A DNA stretch of 64,000 bases from Pokkaliibacter sp. MBI-7. Lineage in GTDB: Bacteria > Pseudomonadota > Gammaproteobacteria > Pseudomonadales > Balneatricaceae. The notes below the pieces were generated by a model. That model was given only the letters and a program-made list of their open reading frames with translations. It searched no databases and was not told the DNA's origin. Position numbers and translations under genes: made by a program. Below are positions 24,641 through 33,876 of this stretch, piece after piece; within the stretch, counting starts at the first letter, position 1, and every line of letters begins with the position of its first letter. The stretch lies in contig NZ_JARVTG010000002.1 in NCBI RefSeq assembly GCF_029846635.1, positions 372,001 to 436,000 of the forward strand, given 5' to 3'.

Positions 24641-25135
24641 ATGAACTGGGCGGATTGGGTGATTCTTGGGGTCATCGGAGTCTCCGGACTGATCAGCCTG
24701 ACGCGCGGCTTCATGCGCGAAGCCTTATCTCTGCTGACCTGGATCGTGGCATTTGTTATTGCCCGCCTGTTCACAGACCAGCTTAGTGTGCTCCTGACCC
24801 CATATATAGCAACACCTTCCATCAGGGTGGCATCAGCGTTCATCGCTCTGTTTATCATTACGCTGATTGTCGGCGCGATGATTGGTTTCCTGGTCGGAGA
24901 GCTGGTGAAAGCGACGGGTTTAAGTGGAACTGATCGCGTGCTGGGCATGGCCTTCGGGATTGCCCGGGGGTGTGTGCTGATTGTGGTAGCGGTGGCCTTG
25001 TTATCTTACACGCCCGTAGTCAATGACTACTGGTGGCAGTCGTCACGACTGGTACCTGAATTCAAGATGATGGAGTCCTGGTCTCTTGGCCTTCTTAAAG
25101 ATGTGTCGGGAGCCATACTGTCAGTAGGAAGCTGA
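24641..25135 (+). CDS. cvpA: CvpA family protein
   Basis: A 164-residue inner-membrane protein with four predicted membrane helices (about residues 6-24, 30-48, 66-90 and 104-122). It starts MNWADWVILGVIGVSGLISLTRGFMREAL, which matches the CvpA/colicin V production family. Its biochemical role is not settled; in E. coli it lies just before purF, as here, and has been linked to envelope homeostasis. GGAGTAGTAA precedes the ATG. Confidence 0.93.
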   Translation: MNWADWVILGVIGVSGLISLTRGFMREALSLLTWIVAFVIARLFTDQLSVLLTPYIATPSIRVASAFIALFIITLIVGAMIGFLVGELVKATGLSGTDRVLGMAFGIARGCVLIVVAVALLSYTPVVNDYWWQSSRLVPEFKMMESWSLGLLKDVSGAILSVGS

Positions 25136-25202
25136 TAGTTTCACTGACAGATGCCTGCCCGAAAGCGGTGCTGGCTAAGCATGTTCAACTGAGGTGTATT
25201 TC

Positions 25203-26717
25203 ATGTGCGGTATTGTCGGCATCGTTGCCAATTCCCATGTTAACCAGGAAATATTTGACGCACTTACGGTGCTACAACATCGTGGCCAGGATGCGGCCGG
25301 GATGGTCACCAGTCAGAATGGGCGCTTCTTCCTGCGCAAGGACAATGGGCAAGTGCGAGATGTTTTCCGCACCCGTCACATGAAGCAGCTGGTCGGTAAC
25401 ATCGGTATAGGGCATGTGCGTTATCCCACCGCCGGCAGTTCAAGCTCTGCTGAAGCCCAACCCTTCTATGTCAACTCTCCCTACGGTATTGCTCTTGCTC
25501 ACAATGGCAACCTGACGAACACCGAAGAGCTGGCAGCGGATCTGTTCCGTGAAGATCTGCGTCATTTGAATACCTCTTCGGATTCCGAAGTGCTCCTCAA
25601 TATTCTGGCTCACGAGCTGCAGATTCTGCACAAACTCAAGCTGACGCCGGAAGATTTGTTCAGTGCCATGGGCCAGGTCTACAAGCGTGTTCGTGGTGCT
25701 TATGCTGTTGTGGCCATGATTACCGGCTATGGCATTCTGGCATTTCGCGATCCCTTCGGCATTCGTCCTCTGTGTATTGGTGTGCGCGAGACCGCTGGTA
25801 AGCCTGAGTACATGGTGGCATCCGAAAGTTGTGCGCTGATTGGTGGTGGCTACAAGTTGCTGCGCGATGTCAAACCCGGTGAGGCGATTTTCCTCAGTGA
25901 AGATGCACAGCTGTTCAGCCAGGTCTGTGCAGAACACACCGAATACCGCCCATGTATTTTTGAACACGTCTACTTGGCACGTCCTGATTCCATTATTGAT
26001 GGTATTTCCGTTTACAAAGCTCGTCTGCGTATGGGCGAGTTTCTGGCAGACAAGGTTCTGCGTGAACGTCCCGAACATGATATTGATGTTGTCATTCCCA
26101 TTCCCGATACCAGCCGCACAGCGGCCATGCAAATGGCGCTCAAGCTGGGCGTTAAGATGCGTGAAGGCTTTGTCAAAAACCGTTATATCGGTCGTACCTT
26201 CATCATGCCCGGGCAGAAAATTCGTGAGAAGTCCGTCCGGCAGAAGCTGAGCCCGATTGAGCTCGAATTCCGTGATCGTGTTGTCATGCTGGTGGATGAC
26301 TCCATTGTGCGTGGAACTACTTCACGACAGATTATTGAGATGGCACGCGAGTGTGGCGCCAAGAAGGTCTACATCGCCTCGGCAGCTCCTGCAATTCGCT
26401 ATCCAAACGTTTACGGTATTGATATGCCAGCAGTTAAAGAGCTGGTCGGTCACGGCCGTACAGACGAAGAAGTGGCTGAATACATTGGTGCTGACTGGCT
26501 GGTATATCAGGATCTTGGTGATCTGATTGAATCAACGGCAGGTGCAGATACGCCCGCGACCCAGTTTGACTGCTCTGTGTTTGATGGTGACTACGTTACT
26601 GGTGACGTCGATGAGCAGTATTTTGCCAAACTGGAAGCGGCTCGTAACGATGGCGCCAAATTTGACGAAGAACTTGGCGACAATGAAACCGCAGACATGC
26701 TCAAACGCCTGAGCTAA
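25203..26717 (+). CDS. purF: Amidophosphoribosyltransferase
   Basis: First committed step of purine synthesis: glutamine and PRPP give phosphoribosylamine. The ATG at 25203 is chosen because it places Cys next (MCGIVGIV), the N-terminal nucleophile exposed after Met removal; an ATG 9 bases upstream would bury it. The 504-residue product has an N-terminal Ntn glutaminase domain (RYPTAGSSSS; HNGNLTN) and a C-terminal phosphoribosyltransferase domain with the PRPP loop VMLVDDSIVRGTTSRQI. Confidence 0.98.
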   Translation: MCGIVGIVANSHVNQEIFDALTVLQHRGQDAAGMVTSQNGRFFLRKDNGQVRDVFRTRHMKQLVGNIGIGHVRYPTAGSSSSAEAQPFYVNSPYGIALAHNGNLTNTEELAADLFREDLRHLNTSSDSEVLLNILAHELQILHKLKLTPEDLFSAMGQVYKRVRGAYAVVAMITGYGILAFRDPFGIRPLCIGVRETAGKPEYMVASESCALIGGGYKLLRDVKPGEAIFLSEDAQLFSQVCAEHTEYRPCIFEHVYLARPDSIIDGISVYKARLRMGEFLADKVLRERPEHDIDVVIPIPDTSRTAAMQMALKLGVKMREGFVKNRYIGRTFIMPGQKIREKSVRQKLSPIELEFRDRVVMLVDDSIVRGTTSRQIIEMARECGAKKVYIASAAPAIRYPNVYGIDMPAVKELVGHGRTDEEVAEYIGADWLVYQDLGDLIESTAGADTPATQFDCSVFDGDYVTGDVDEQYFAKLEAARNDGAKFDEELGDNETADMLKRLS

Positions 26718-26740
26718 ATGCGCAGGTCAGACATTGACTA

Positions 26741-26775
26741 AATGACAACGCCACCTTCGGGTGGCGTTGTCATTT
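26741..26775 (+). terminator. purF terminator
   Basis: AATGACAACGCCACC (26741-26755) and GGTGGCGTTGTCATT (26760-26774) pair perfectly around a TTCG tetraloop. The stem is very strong although the following T-run is short. Confidence 0.85.
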
Positions 26776-26936
26776 GTGAGCATCGCTTGTTTAGCGAGTT
26801 CTTTGCGTTAACTGGCCGCACGTGGAGCCACTGCCGTGCTGGATTAATACTGGCAGGAATTGGTATCGTATCTGTTATTTGACCGTCAGGCTGTGTGTCG
26901 TCACGGCGGGTCTATTTATGTGGAGATTTACCGCGA

Positions 26937-28160
26937 ATGTCTGAGCAGTCTTTTCCTTCTAATGATCCTCTGGCCCGTTTGCAAAATGACCTCGAAGGGG
27001 CAGCGCAAGATACTCTGGCAGTGCGCGCTGGACATGTGCGGACCATGGAAGCTGAGCATGCCGAAGCGATTTTCCCAACATCAAGCTTCGTATTCAGCAG
27101 TGCGGCAGAGGCTGCACGCCGATTCCCAAATGCCGATGGTAATATCTACTCTCGTTTTACCAATCCCACTGTTCGTACTTTTGAGCAGCGTATTGCAGCG
27201 ATGGAAGGTGGCGAACGTGCCGTCGCGACCGCTTCCGGGATGGCGGCCATTTCCAGCCTGACACTGGGGATGCTGGAGCAGGGTGATCATATCGTCTGCT
27301 CTCGTAGCGTGTTTGGATCGACCATTGCTCTGTTCGACAAATATCTGGGTAAGTTTGGTATCACGACCACTTATGTGGATGTGAACAAGCCGCAAGAGTG
27401 GGAAGCCGCAGTGCAACCCAACACCAAGCTGTTCTTTCTTGAAACCCCTTCCAATCCCTTGGCTGAAGTGGCTGATCTTCGTGCACTGGCTACCATTGCA
27501 CGACCCCATGGCATCAAAGTCGCAGTCGATAACTGTATTCTGACACCGACATTGCAACAGCCTCTGAAGTTGGGGGCAGATATTGTGGTGCACTCTGCCA
27601 CCAAATACATCGATGGACAGGGGCGTTGCTTGGGTGGGGTGGTGATTGGTAACCATCAGGATATGGAGAAAGTATTCGGCTACTTGCGTACCGCTGGCCC
27701 GAGTATGAGCCCATTCAATGCCTGGGTATTCCTCAAGGGGCTGGAGACACTGCGTATTCGTATGCAGGCACACAGTGCCAGTGCACAGGCGTTGGCTGAG
27801 TGGCTGGAGCAGCATCCCAAGGTGGCCAGGGTGTATTACTCTGGTCTCAGGAGCCATCCGCAGCATGAGTTGGCGCGTAGTCAGCAGAAAGGTTTTGGTG
27901 GTTTGCTGGCTTTTGAAGTGAAGGGGGGGCAGGCGGAGGCGTGGAAGGTTATTGATTGCACGCGCATGATCTCCATTACGGGTAACCTGGGGGATACCCG
28001 GACCACGATTACTCACCCGTCAACAACGACACACGGCAAGATGACGGCCGAAGCGAAAGCTGAAGCCGGTATCAAGGACAGTCTGATTCGTGTCTCCGTC
28101 GGTCTGGAAGATATTGATGATATCAAAGCTGATCTGGCACGTGGTCTTGACCATCTATGA
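26937..28160 (+). CDS. metZ: O-succinylhomoserine sulfhydrylase
   Basis: A PLP-dependent Cys/Met metabolism enzyme that makes homocysteine from O-succinylhomoserine and sulfide (direct sulfhydrylation). The 407-residue product has the PLP lysine in HSATKYIDGQGR, the YSRFTNPTV and GMAAIS signatures, and the C-terminal GDTRTTITHPSTTTH. The assignment as MetZ rather than MetB rests on the purF-metZ position, as in Pseudomonas, and overall similarity; substrate choice cannot be read directly. The ATG at 26937 is preceded by GGAG at a longish spacing. The next gene overlaps by ATGA. Confidence 0.9.
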   Translation: MSEQSFPSNDPLARLQNDLEGAAQDTLAVRAGHVRTMEAEHAEAIFPTSSFVFSSAAEAARRFPNADGNIYSRFTNPTVRTFEQRIAAMEGGERAVATASGMAAISSLTLGMLEQGDHIVCSRSVFGSTIALFDKYLGKFGITTTYVDVNKPQEWEAAVQPNTKLFFLETPSNPLAEVADLRALATIARPHGIKVAVDNCILTPTLQQPLKLGADIVVHSATKYIDGQGRCLGGVVIGNHQDMEKVFGYLRTAGPSMSPFNAWVFLKGLETLRIRMQAHSASAQALAEWLEQHPKVARVYYSGLRSHPQHELARSQQKGFGGLLAFEVKGGQAEAWKVIDCTRMISITGNLGDTRTTITHPSTTTHGKMTAEAKAEAGIKDSLIRVSVGLEDIDDIKADLARGLDHL

Positions 28161-28612
28161 CCGTCCGCCTGCACTACCTTGGCGTCGCCGTGTGCCTGCT
28201 GCTGGCAGGTTGTGACAAGTCGGATAACTCCGACTTCGCCAAGGTACTGCAGTTTGAAGGCGCGATTTCCCCGTCAGGAAATCGCGACCCGATTCCGGAG
28301 CATTTTCTGCAGGTTCCTGAAACACAGCTCGCGGTGCCGGGTGCTGTGCGCATGGATATCTCCATTACGCTAGAGGCCGCTTCTGTGGATGCCAAGAAGC
28401 GTCTGCAGTCTCACATGCCACTGGTACAACACTATCTCAATCTCGCTCTGGCTCAGGTGAATATGCAGTCAGTAAAGGATGAGCGCAGCCGTGAGCTGGT
28501 GCTGATGCAAGTGCGGGACTTCGTCAATCAGGGTTTGCAGGAAGAAGATCCCAAGATGCAGATTCAGCGTGTGCTGGTCGATCATCTGTGGGTTGATCGT
28601 AAGGCGCAATGA
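28157..28612 (+). CDS. FliL-like lipoprotein
   Basis: The 151-residue product has a lipoprotein signal (VCLLLAGC, lipidated Cys19). The rest resembles the periplasmic domain of FliL: a central segment with RMDISITLEAASVDAKKRLQ, then MPLVQHYLNLAL, then a helix ending in VLVDHLWVDRK. FliL proteins assist flagellar stators, but this one is lipid-anchored instead of membrane-spanning and lies in a methionine operon, so a flagellar role is uncertain. It is translationally coupled to metZ by a 4-base ATGA overlap. Confidence 0.7.
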   Translation: MTVRLHYLGVAVCLLLAGCDKSDNSDFAKVLQFEGAISPSGNRDPIPEHFLQVPETQLAVPGAVRMDISITLEAASVDAKKRLQSHMPLVQHYLNLALAQVNMQSVKDERSRELVLMQVRDFVNQGLQEEDPKMQIQRVLVDHLWVDRKAQ

Positions 28613-28791
28613 TCTCTGATGTTGATCAACGGTTTGTTAGATGTGCCACACCATAATGCATAGTGTTGCCTTTGCAGCCGTAATGTCATTATCTGCTGCT
28701 AAGACGGATGGGTAGTTATCAGGTGTAGTGGACCGATGTGCTCCGGAGTATGGGGAGCAGATGCCACTTACTTATGGTCAGGAGAGATGAA

Positions 28792-31533
28792 TTGAGTACC
28801 AAATACCTCAAACGATTCTTCAAACCAAAATCCATCGTGGTCTTTGGTGCCACGGAGGAGCCTGATAATCTCGGCGGCGTGGTCGTCCGTAATCTGCAGG
28901 AAAGCGGATTTGAAGGGCATCTCTATGTGGTGTACCGCGAGGCAACGGAGGCCGTATTCGGTGTTCCTTGTTATCGGGGCTTTGCCGACTTACCTGAACT
29001 GCCAGATCTGGCGGTCATTTGCTCTATTCCTGAGCGTGTTCCGGAACTGATTCGTAAGCTTGGTGCCAGTGAGGTACGTGCTGCCATTATTCTGAGTGGT
29101 GGCTATCTTGCTCAGGGCGAGGAAAGCCGACCCCTGCGTGAGGCGGTTAAAGAAGCAGCGAAGCCCTATGGTATTCGCATCATGGGGCCAGACTGTCTGG
29201 GAATACTGGTTCCTGGCCACAACATGAATGCCAGTTACAGCCATCTCAATGTACTGAAAGGGAAAGTGGGCTACGTCGGCCAGTCCGGTATTGTCGGTAC
29301 CGCCATGATTGACTGGGCGACAGGTCAGGGGATTGGCTTCTCCCATTTTCTTACCATAGGCGACTCTGTCGATGTCGATCTGCCCAGCATCATCGATTAC
29401 CTCGCGGCGGATCCTTATACCCAGTCCATCGTGTTGCAGCTCAATCGTATTACCAATGCTCGACACTTTGTCTCGGCTGTACGCTCGGCAGCACGAAATA
29501 AACTGGTGCTCATTCTGAAAAGTGCCTTCCTGCATCAGGCTGGGGCAATACAAAGTGCAGTGGACAGTGGTGTCGTCAGTGAGGATCAGGTCTACGATGC
29601 CGTGTTGCGCCGGGCAGGGGTCGTGCGGGTGACAACCTCTGATGAAGTTTTTAATGCGCTGGAGACGCTCAGCCGCAGCAAGCTGTTGAAAGGTGACCGG
29701 CTGGCGTTGATTTGCAACGGCATGGGGCCGAATGCACTGGCGGTCGATGCCTTGATACGTAAAGGTGGCAAGCTGGCGCAGTTGTCAGAGCAGACCGTTG
29801 CTGACCTGGCTGAGGTACTACCGCCTTTTTGGAGTCGCGCTAATCCTGTTGATCTCAATGCGACGGCAACACCTGAGCAGTTTGCCAGGGCGCTGTCGAT
29901 TGTCAGTCGTGATCCGAATGTGGATGCGGTGCTGATGATTCATGCACCGACCCGTCTGGCTCCCTGCGTACAGACGGCTGAGGCGATCATCAAAGTACAG
30001 AAGTCTGTATCCACCCAGGTACTAACCAGCTGGATGGGAAGAGCCAGTGCCATACCGGCACGTAACTTGTTAAGTGCCGCAGGTATTCCGACCTATATCA
30101 CTCCTGAAAAAGCGGTAGAAGGCTTTATGCACATGGTTGAATACCGGCGCAATCAGGAAGTGACGCGACAAACGCCACCCAACTATGTGCTGCAGGAGCA
30201 GTCCATTCATCGCATGCGTGCCAAGGCACTGGTGGATGGTATTCATAGCAGTGGTCGGGACTACCTTACCCATGCCGAGTCCATGGAGCTGGTCAACTAC
30301 TACGGTATTCCCTCTGCTCATTCTTCTTACGCGATCTCTGTTGAAGAAGTGCTGAAAGTTGGGCGGTTCTACGAGGAGGGAGTCGCAGTCAAGGCTCTGC
30401 ACAAGGACAATCGCTATCCCTTTGCCTATGACCAGCTATTGACCAAACGCTGGCAGGACATGGCACTGGATATGTACTCTGAGGACGAGATTCGACGTCG
30501 GGTTACTCGCCTTGATTATCGGATGCGCGAGCGCTACCAGGATAATGAGCTGGATGGCTTTGTCGTGCAGCAGATGAAGCGTGGCTTTCAGTCCATGCAG
30601 ATGCATGTCGGCATAACCCAGCATCCGGTTTTTGGTCCGCTGATCGTTTTTGGTGTGGGTGGTTACACCGTTGATGTTCTGGGTGATCGTCAGTTAGGGG
30701 TACCACCTCTGAGCATGTCGCTGGCTCGCTTGCTGATCGAGCAAAGCAGAGTGCACCGGATTATTCAGGAAAACAGCTATAGGATTGATCAGGACATCAA
30801 TACCCTCTGCCAGATGCTGGTCAAGCTATCGCAGCTGGTGGTGGACTTGCCGGTGGTCAAGGCGCTTGAGATCAATCCACTGTTGTTAAACAAGCAAGGA
30901 TTACTCGCTGTCGACGTCAGTGTCTCGCTGGGAGAGCCGGTCCCCTTATGCATTCCCGCCTATCCGGAGCATTTGCGTGAGTGGGCTACATTGCTGAAAA
31001 GCAACAGAGAGGTGGAGCTGCGGCCCATTCGGGGTGAAGACGAGCCAGCGCATCTGCAGTTCTACAAAAGCCTCAGCCCGGAAACCGTGCGTTTGCGCTA
31101 TTTCTACAGTCGCTCAGTCCCCAATCATTCTGAGCTGGCAAACTGGTCACAGATTGACTACGACCGGGAGATGGCCTTTATCGCGACCGCACTGAAGCAA
31201 GATCAGAGTTATGAGTACGAGACACTGGGCGTGGTGCGTGCCATCACCGATCCGGATAACGTTACTGCGGAGTTTTCGATCGTGATCCGGGATGACATGC
31301 AGGGAGAAGGGTTAGGGCGGTTGTTGATGAATAAGATCACCGAGTATTGCCGCAGCCGGGGCACGTTGCAGTTGGTGGGGTCAACGTTGCCGACGAATCT
31401 GGGCATGCAGAAGCTGGCCAAGTCACTTGGCTTTCAGAATTCCTACAACGCCGAAGAAGAGGTGGTAGATATGCGCTTGCCTCTTAACCCACCTCAAGAA
31501 GACTGGCAGTTCCATCGCTTATCATTAGGATGA
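28792..31533 (+). CDS. Pat/PatZ-type protein lysine acetyltransferase
   Basis: The 913-residue product joins an NDP-forming acyl-CoA synthetase-like region to a GNAT domain, as in E. coli PatZ and Salmonella Pat. These acetylate lysines in acetyl-CoA synthetase and other enzymes. It has a CoA-binding Rossmann domain at the N-terminus (KPKSIVVFGATEEPDNLGG), ligase-CoA domains, an ATP-grasp-like domain (about 480-720) and a GNAT with acetyl-CoA loop (MQGEGLGRLLMNKI). I choose the TTG at 28792 because AGGAG lies 7 bases before it; the ATG at 28774 would put that site inside the gene. It stands alone and converges on an ArsR gene. Confidence 0.9.
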   Translation: MSTKYLKRFFKPKSIVVFGATEEPDNLGGVVVRNLQESGFEGHLYVVYREATEAVFGVPCYRGFADLPELPDLAVICSIPERVPELIRKLGASEVRAAIILSGGYLAQGEESRPLREAVKEAAKPYGIRIMGPDCLGILVPGHNMNASYSHLNVLKGKVGYVGQSGIVGTAMIDWATGQGIGFSHFLTIGDSVDVDLPSIIDYLAADPYTQSIVLQLNRITNARHFVSAVRSAARNKLVLILKSAFLHQAGAIQSAVDSGVVSEDQVYDAVLRRAGVVRVTTSDEVFNALETLSRSKLLKGDRLALICNGMGPNALAVDALIRKGGKLAQLSEQTVADLAEVLPPFWSRANPVDLNATATPEQFARALSIVSRDPNVDAVLMIHAPTRLAPCVQTAEAIIKVQKSVSTQVLTSWMGRASAIPARNLLSAAGIPTYITPEKAVEGFMHMVEYRRNQEVTRQTPPNYVLQEQSIHRMRAKALVDGIHSSGRDYLTHAESMELVNYYGIPSAHSSYAISVEEVLKVGRFYEEGVAVKALHKDNRYPFAYDQLLTKRWQDMALDMYSEDEIRRRVTRLDYRMRERYQDNELDGFVVQQMKRGFQSMQMHVGITQHPVFGPLIVFGVGGYTVDVLGDRQLGVPPLSMSLARLLIEQSRVHRIIQENSYRIDQDINTLCQMLVKLSQLVVDLPVVKALEINPLLLNKQGLLAVDVSVSLGEPVPLCIPAYPEHLREWATLLKSNREVELRPIRGEDEPAHLQFYKSLSPETVRLRYFYSRSVPNHSELANWSQIDYDREMAFIATALKQDQSYEYETLGVVRAITDPDNVTAEFSIVIRDDMQGEGLGRLLMNKITEYCRSRGTLQLVGSTLPTNLGMQKLAKSLGFQNSYNAEEEVVDMRLPLNPPQEDWQFHRLSLG

Positions 31534-31584
31534 TGTCGTCAGGTTGACGCACCCATGTGGAAGAGAAGCCGGGCTTCCGTCTGT

Positions 31585-31929
31585 CTACATCTCAGGGCAA
31601 TAGATGTCGTGAAGTGTGCGGATAATCTGACTGGCAACATCACCGGACAGTGAGTAGTAAATGGTCTGGGATTCTCGCCGGGTTTTGACCAGCCCATCCC
31701 GGCGCAACACAGCCAGATGCTGTGACAGTGCTGACTGACTTAGGTCAAGGCAGGTATTGAGTTCCGTCACCGAAAGCTCTTTGCCATCCAGATAGCACAA
31801 AATAAGAAGACGGCTTTCATTAGCCAGTGCTTTAAGGACTTTCGCCGCGCCAGAGGCATTCCTTTTCATCATTTCCAGCGTTTCTGGTGTCATGCCATGG
31901 GTGGCGTTTGGCTGAGTGGCGCTATTCAA
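31585..31929 (-). CDS. ArsR-family regulator, BigR/HlyU/YgaV-like (probable persulfide sensor)
   Basis: The 114-residue winged-helix protein contains the ArsR HTH (LSQSALSQHLAVLRRDGLV). It lacks the ELCVCDL metal site of arsenic or zinc sensors. It has Cys45 (LILCYLDGKE) and Cys111 (DIYCPEM), 66 residues apart. That spacing matches the redox pair of BigR and HlyU, which form a polysulfide or disulfide link under sulfide stress. A further Cys60 is present. The TTG start is supported by GAGGAGAACG upstream; the first ATG would be 12 codons later without a site. No sulfide-oxidation gene is adjacent. Confidence 0.85.
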   Translation of the reverse strand: MNSATQPNATHGMTPETLEMMKRNASGAAKVLKALANESRLLILCYLDGKELSVTELNTCLDLSQSALSQHLAVLRRDGLVKTRRESQTIYYSLSGDVASQIIRTLHDIYCPEM

Positions 31930-32111
31930 ACAACGTTCTCCTCAAACAGCAGAGTCTGGAGACAAAGGATTTTCAGAGGATACTGTCAGTACTCTGTGCC
32001 CGGTTACATCTTGCAACATCGTACTGTATCGAAGGGAGCTGTGCAATTTAGCTGGGAAGGGTCAGCTGATACGCATCAACGTTGGCGGCTAAAAGTGATG
32101 AGCTGGTTCTT

Positions 32112-32142
32112 GAAAAGGCTCGTTCCGGCATCCGGAACGAGC
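32112..32142 (-). terminator. apt terminator
   Basis: GCTCGTTCCGG (32118-32128) and CCGGAACGAGC (32132-32142) pair perfectly around a 3-base loop. On the minus strand the stem is followed by CTTTTC. It begins 7 bases after the apt stop. Confidence 0.8.
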
Positions 32143-32148
32143 TCAGCA

Positions 32149-32682
32149 TCAGTATGCAATCAGAGAGAATACTGACACGCCGGAATCTTGCAGCCTCTGT
32201 GAGCCCTGCAAGCCTGGCAGGTCGATGATGGAAGCAACTTCACTGACGCTGCCGCCCAAACGTTGCACGAGCGAGCAGGCGGCAATCAGAGTGCCGCCTG
32301 TGGCAATCAGATCATCAAAAATCAGTACTTTGTCGCCGGGGCCACACGCATCAGTCTGTACTTCCAGGGTTGCACTGCCGTACTCAAGGTCATAGGACTG
32401 GCTGATGGTGTCGCCGGGCAGTTTGCCTTTTTTGCGTACCAGAATGAGGGGCTTGTTGAGCTGGTGAGCAAGAATGGCGCTCACCAGAAAGCCGCGTGCG
32501 TCAATGCTGGCAATGTGGGTGATATCGGAAGTAACGTAGCGTTCAATAAAGCCGTCAGTCACTGTGCGTAATGCTTTAGGATCTTTAAAAATGGGCGTGA
32601 TATCACGGAAGGTGACGCCGGGCTCAGGCCAGTCAGGCAGGGCCCGAATCACTGACTTTACGTAGGAAGCATCAAAAGCCAT
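32149..32682 (-). CDS. apt: Adenine phosphoribosyltransferase
   Basis: Salvages adenine to AMP with PRPP. The 177-residue product carries the PRPP loop VLIFDDLIATGGTL (residues 119-132), the N-terminal PGVTFRDITP and the catalytic loop region KKGKLPGDTISQSY. The length is normal. The anr-apt order is the same as in Pseudomonas. No clear regulatory site is seen before it. Confidence 0.97.
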   Translation of the reverse strand: MAFDASYVKSVIRALPDWPEPGVTFRDITPIFKDPKALRTVTDGFIERYVTSDITHIASIDARGFLVSAILAHQLNKPLILVRKKGKLPGDTISQSYDLEYGSATLEVQTDACGPGDKVLIFDDLIATGGTLIAACSLVQRLGGSVSEVASIIDLPGLQGSQRLQDSGVSVFSLIAY

Positions 32683-32860
32683 GGTTGGTTGATCCTTAGA
32701 GAGTAAAAATCCTGCACAGGGCAGGATCAGATGGCCGGAATAAACCGAATGGATAATTCTTGCCTAGGTTACCTCAAACTGGCTGGCTGAGAAACCCGCT
32801 GCCTGCTCGTGAAGATTCTGCTCTGCGGCAGTCTCATCGCTCACAGGCTGCTGTAACTTA

Positions 32861-33634
32861 TCAGGCTTGCTTGGCAAGTACATGAGTCTCTACGTGTTCA
32901 CACTCACCCGCTGCGGCATACAGGCCGCTCAGGTCAATCACACGAATGTCTTTTCCTTCAACCGCGATCAGTTCGTTTTTCTGGAAGCGGGTAAAGATAC
33001 GACTCACTGTCTCTACTGCCAGACCCAGATAGTTACCGATCTCATTACGTGACATGGGTAAACGGAAATGGGTGGCGGAAAAACCACGAAGTTTGAATCG
33101 TTGAGACAAACGTACCAGGAAGGTGCCTACGCGTTCATCCGCATTCTTCTTGCTCAGTAACAGCATCATTTGCTGCTCTTCACGGATTTCTTTGCTCATG
33201 GTACGCAGCAAATTTTTCCGCAGCTCCGGTAATTGCCCGGAGAGGGTATCAAGCTTCTCAAAGGGGATTTCACACACCGTGGTGGTTTCCAGTACTTTGG
33301 CAGAAACCGGGTACTGTGACTCGTGAATACCGCTCAGTCCAAGCAGCTCACTGGGAAGATAGAAACCAGTGATCTGTTCTTCACCCTCATCGGTAACCGT
33401 GTAGGTTTTGATGGCACCTGCGCGTACGGCAAAAACGGATGAGAAATTGTCACCCTGACGGAACAGGTGTTCACCTTTCTTCAGTGGGCGGCTTTTATCA
33501 ATGATGCCATCCAGGCGATCCATCTCGGTAAAGCTCAGGGATAGCGGCAGACACAGAGAGTTCAGGCTGCAATGCTGGCAGTGAGCCTGTTTGATATTAC
33601 GAATGATCGGTTCCATGTGGGGGTGCTCAGCCAT
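32861..33634 (-). CDS. anr: FNR/Anr-type oxygen-sensing regulator
   Basis: A CRP/FNR-family activator that binds TTGAT-N4-ATCAA sites as a [4Fe-4S] dimer when oxygen is low. All four cluster ligands are present: Cys19, Cys22, Cys28 and Cys121 (E. coli FNR 20, 23, 29, 122). The HTH includes MSRNEIGNYLGLAVETVSRIF, with the E..SR recognition pattern (ETVSR) typical of FNR. At 257 residues it is slightly longer than FNR. It lies between apt and hemN beside the cbb3 cluster it probably controls. It could be named fnr or anr; I use anr by synteny. Confidence 0.96.
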   Translation of the reverse strand: MAEHPHMEPIIRNIKQAHCQHCSLNSLCLPLSLSFTEMDRLDGIIDKSRPLKKGEHLFRQGDNFSSVFAVRAGAIKTYTVTDEGEEQITGFYLPSELLGLSGIHESQYPVSAKVLETTTVCEIPFEKLDTLSGQLPELRKNLLRTMSKEIREEQQMMLLLSKKNADERVGTFLVRLSQRFKLRGFSATHFRLPMSRNEIGNYLGLAVETVSRIFTRFQKNELIAVEGKDIRVIDLSGLYAAAGECEHVETHVLAKQA

Positions 33635-33670
33635 AATCGTTTCCCTGCGCGTAATTTAAAAAATGAACCA

Positions 33671-33688
33671 ACTGTCAGGTGTGACAGT
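33671..33688. promoter_or_regulatory. Perfect 18-bp palindrome upstream of anr (CTGT-N8-ACAG)
   Basis: ACTGTCA and TGACAGT are exact inverted repeats around GGTG, 37-54 bases before the anr start. The sequence satisfies the LexA consensus CTGT-N8-ACAG, although the N8 part is not AT-rich. It overlaps a CATACT -10 candidate whose -35 would be TTCACC at 17-bp spacing, so a repressor bound here would block transcription. Confidence 0.5.
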
Positions 33689-33876
33689 ATGTTATATGTG
33701 GTTGCACAGGTGAAGGAAAAAGTCTTCGGACTTATCAGAACATATTCACGATTTTGCTAATCAAAGCCAAACAAGGCCAAAAGAGCTGAGGAAGCGGTGT
33801 TTAGTTATCCTAAATGCGCATCCGAAGGTCTTTTCTTCGCTGTGTGGCTGACGCACGGCAGATCGTGAAGGCGTTC

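Noticed and set aside
28622..28632. TTGATCAA as an FNR site before pat
   Set aside because: The two half-sites are fused with no 4-base spacer, so it cannot be an FNR box.
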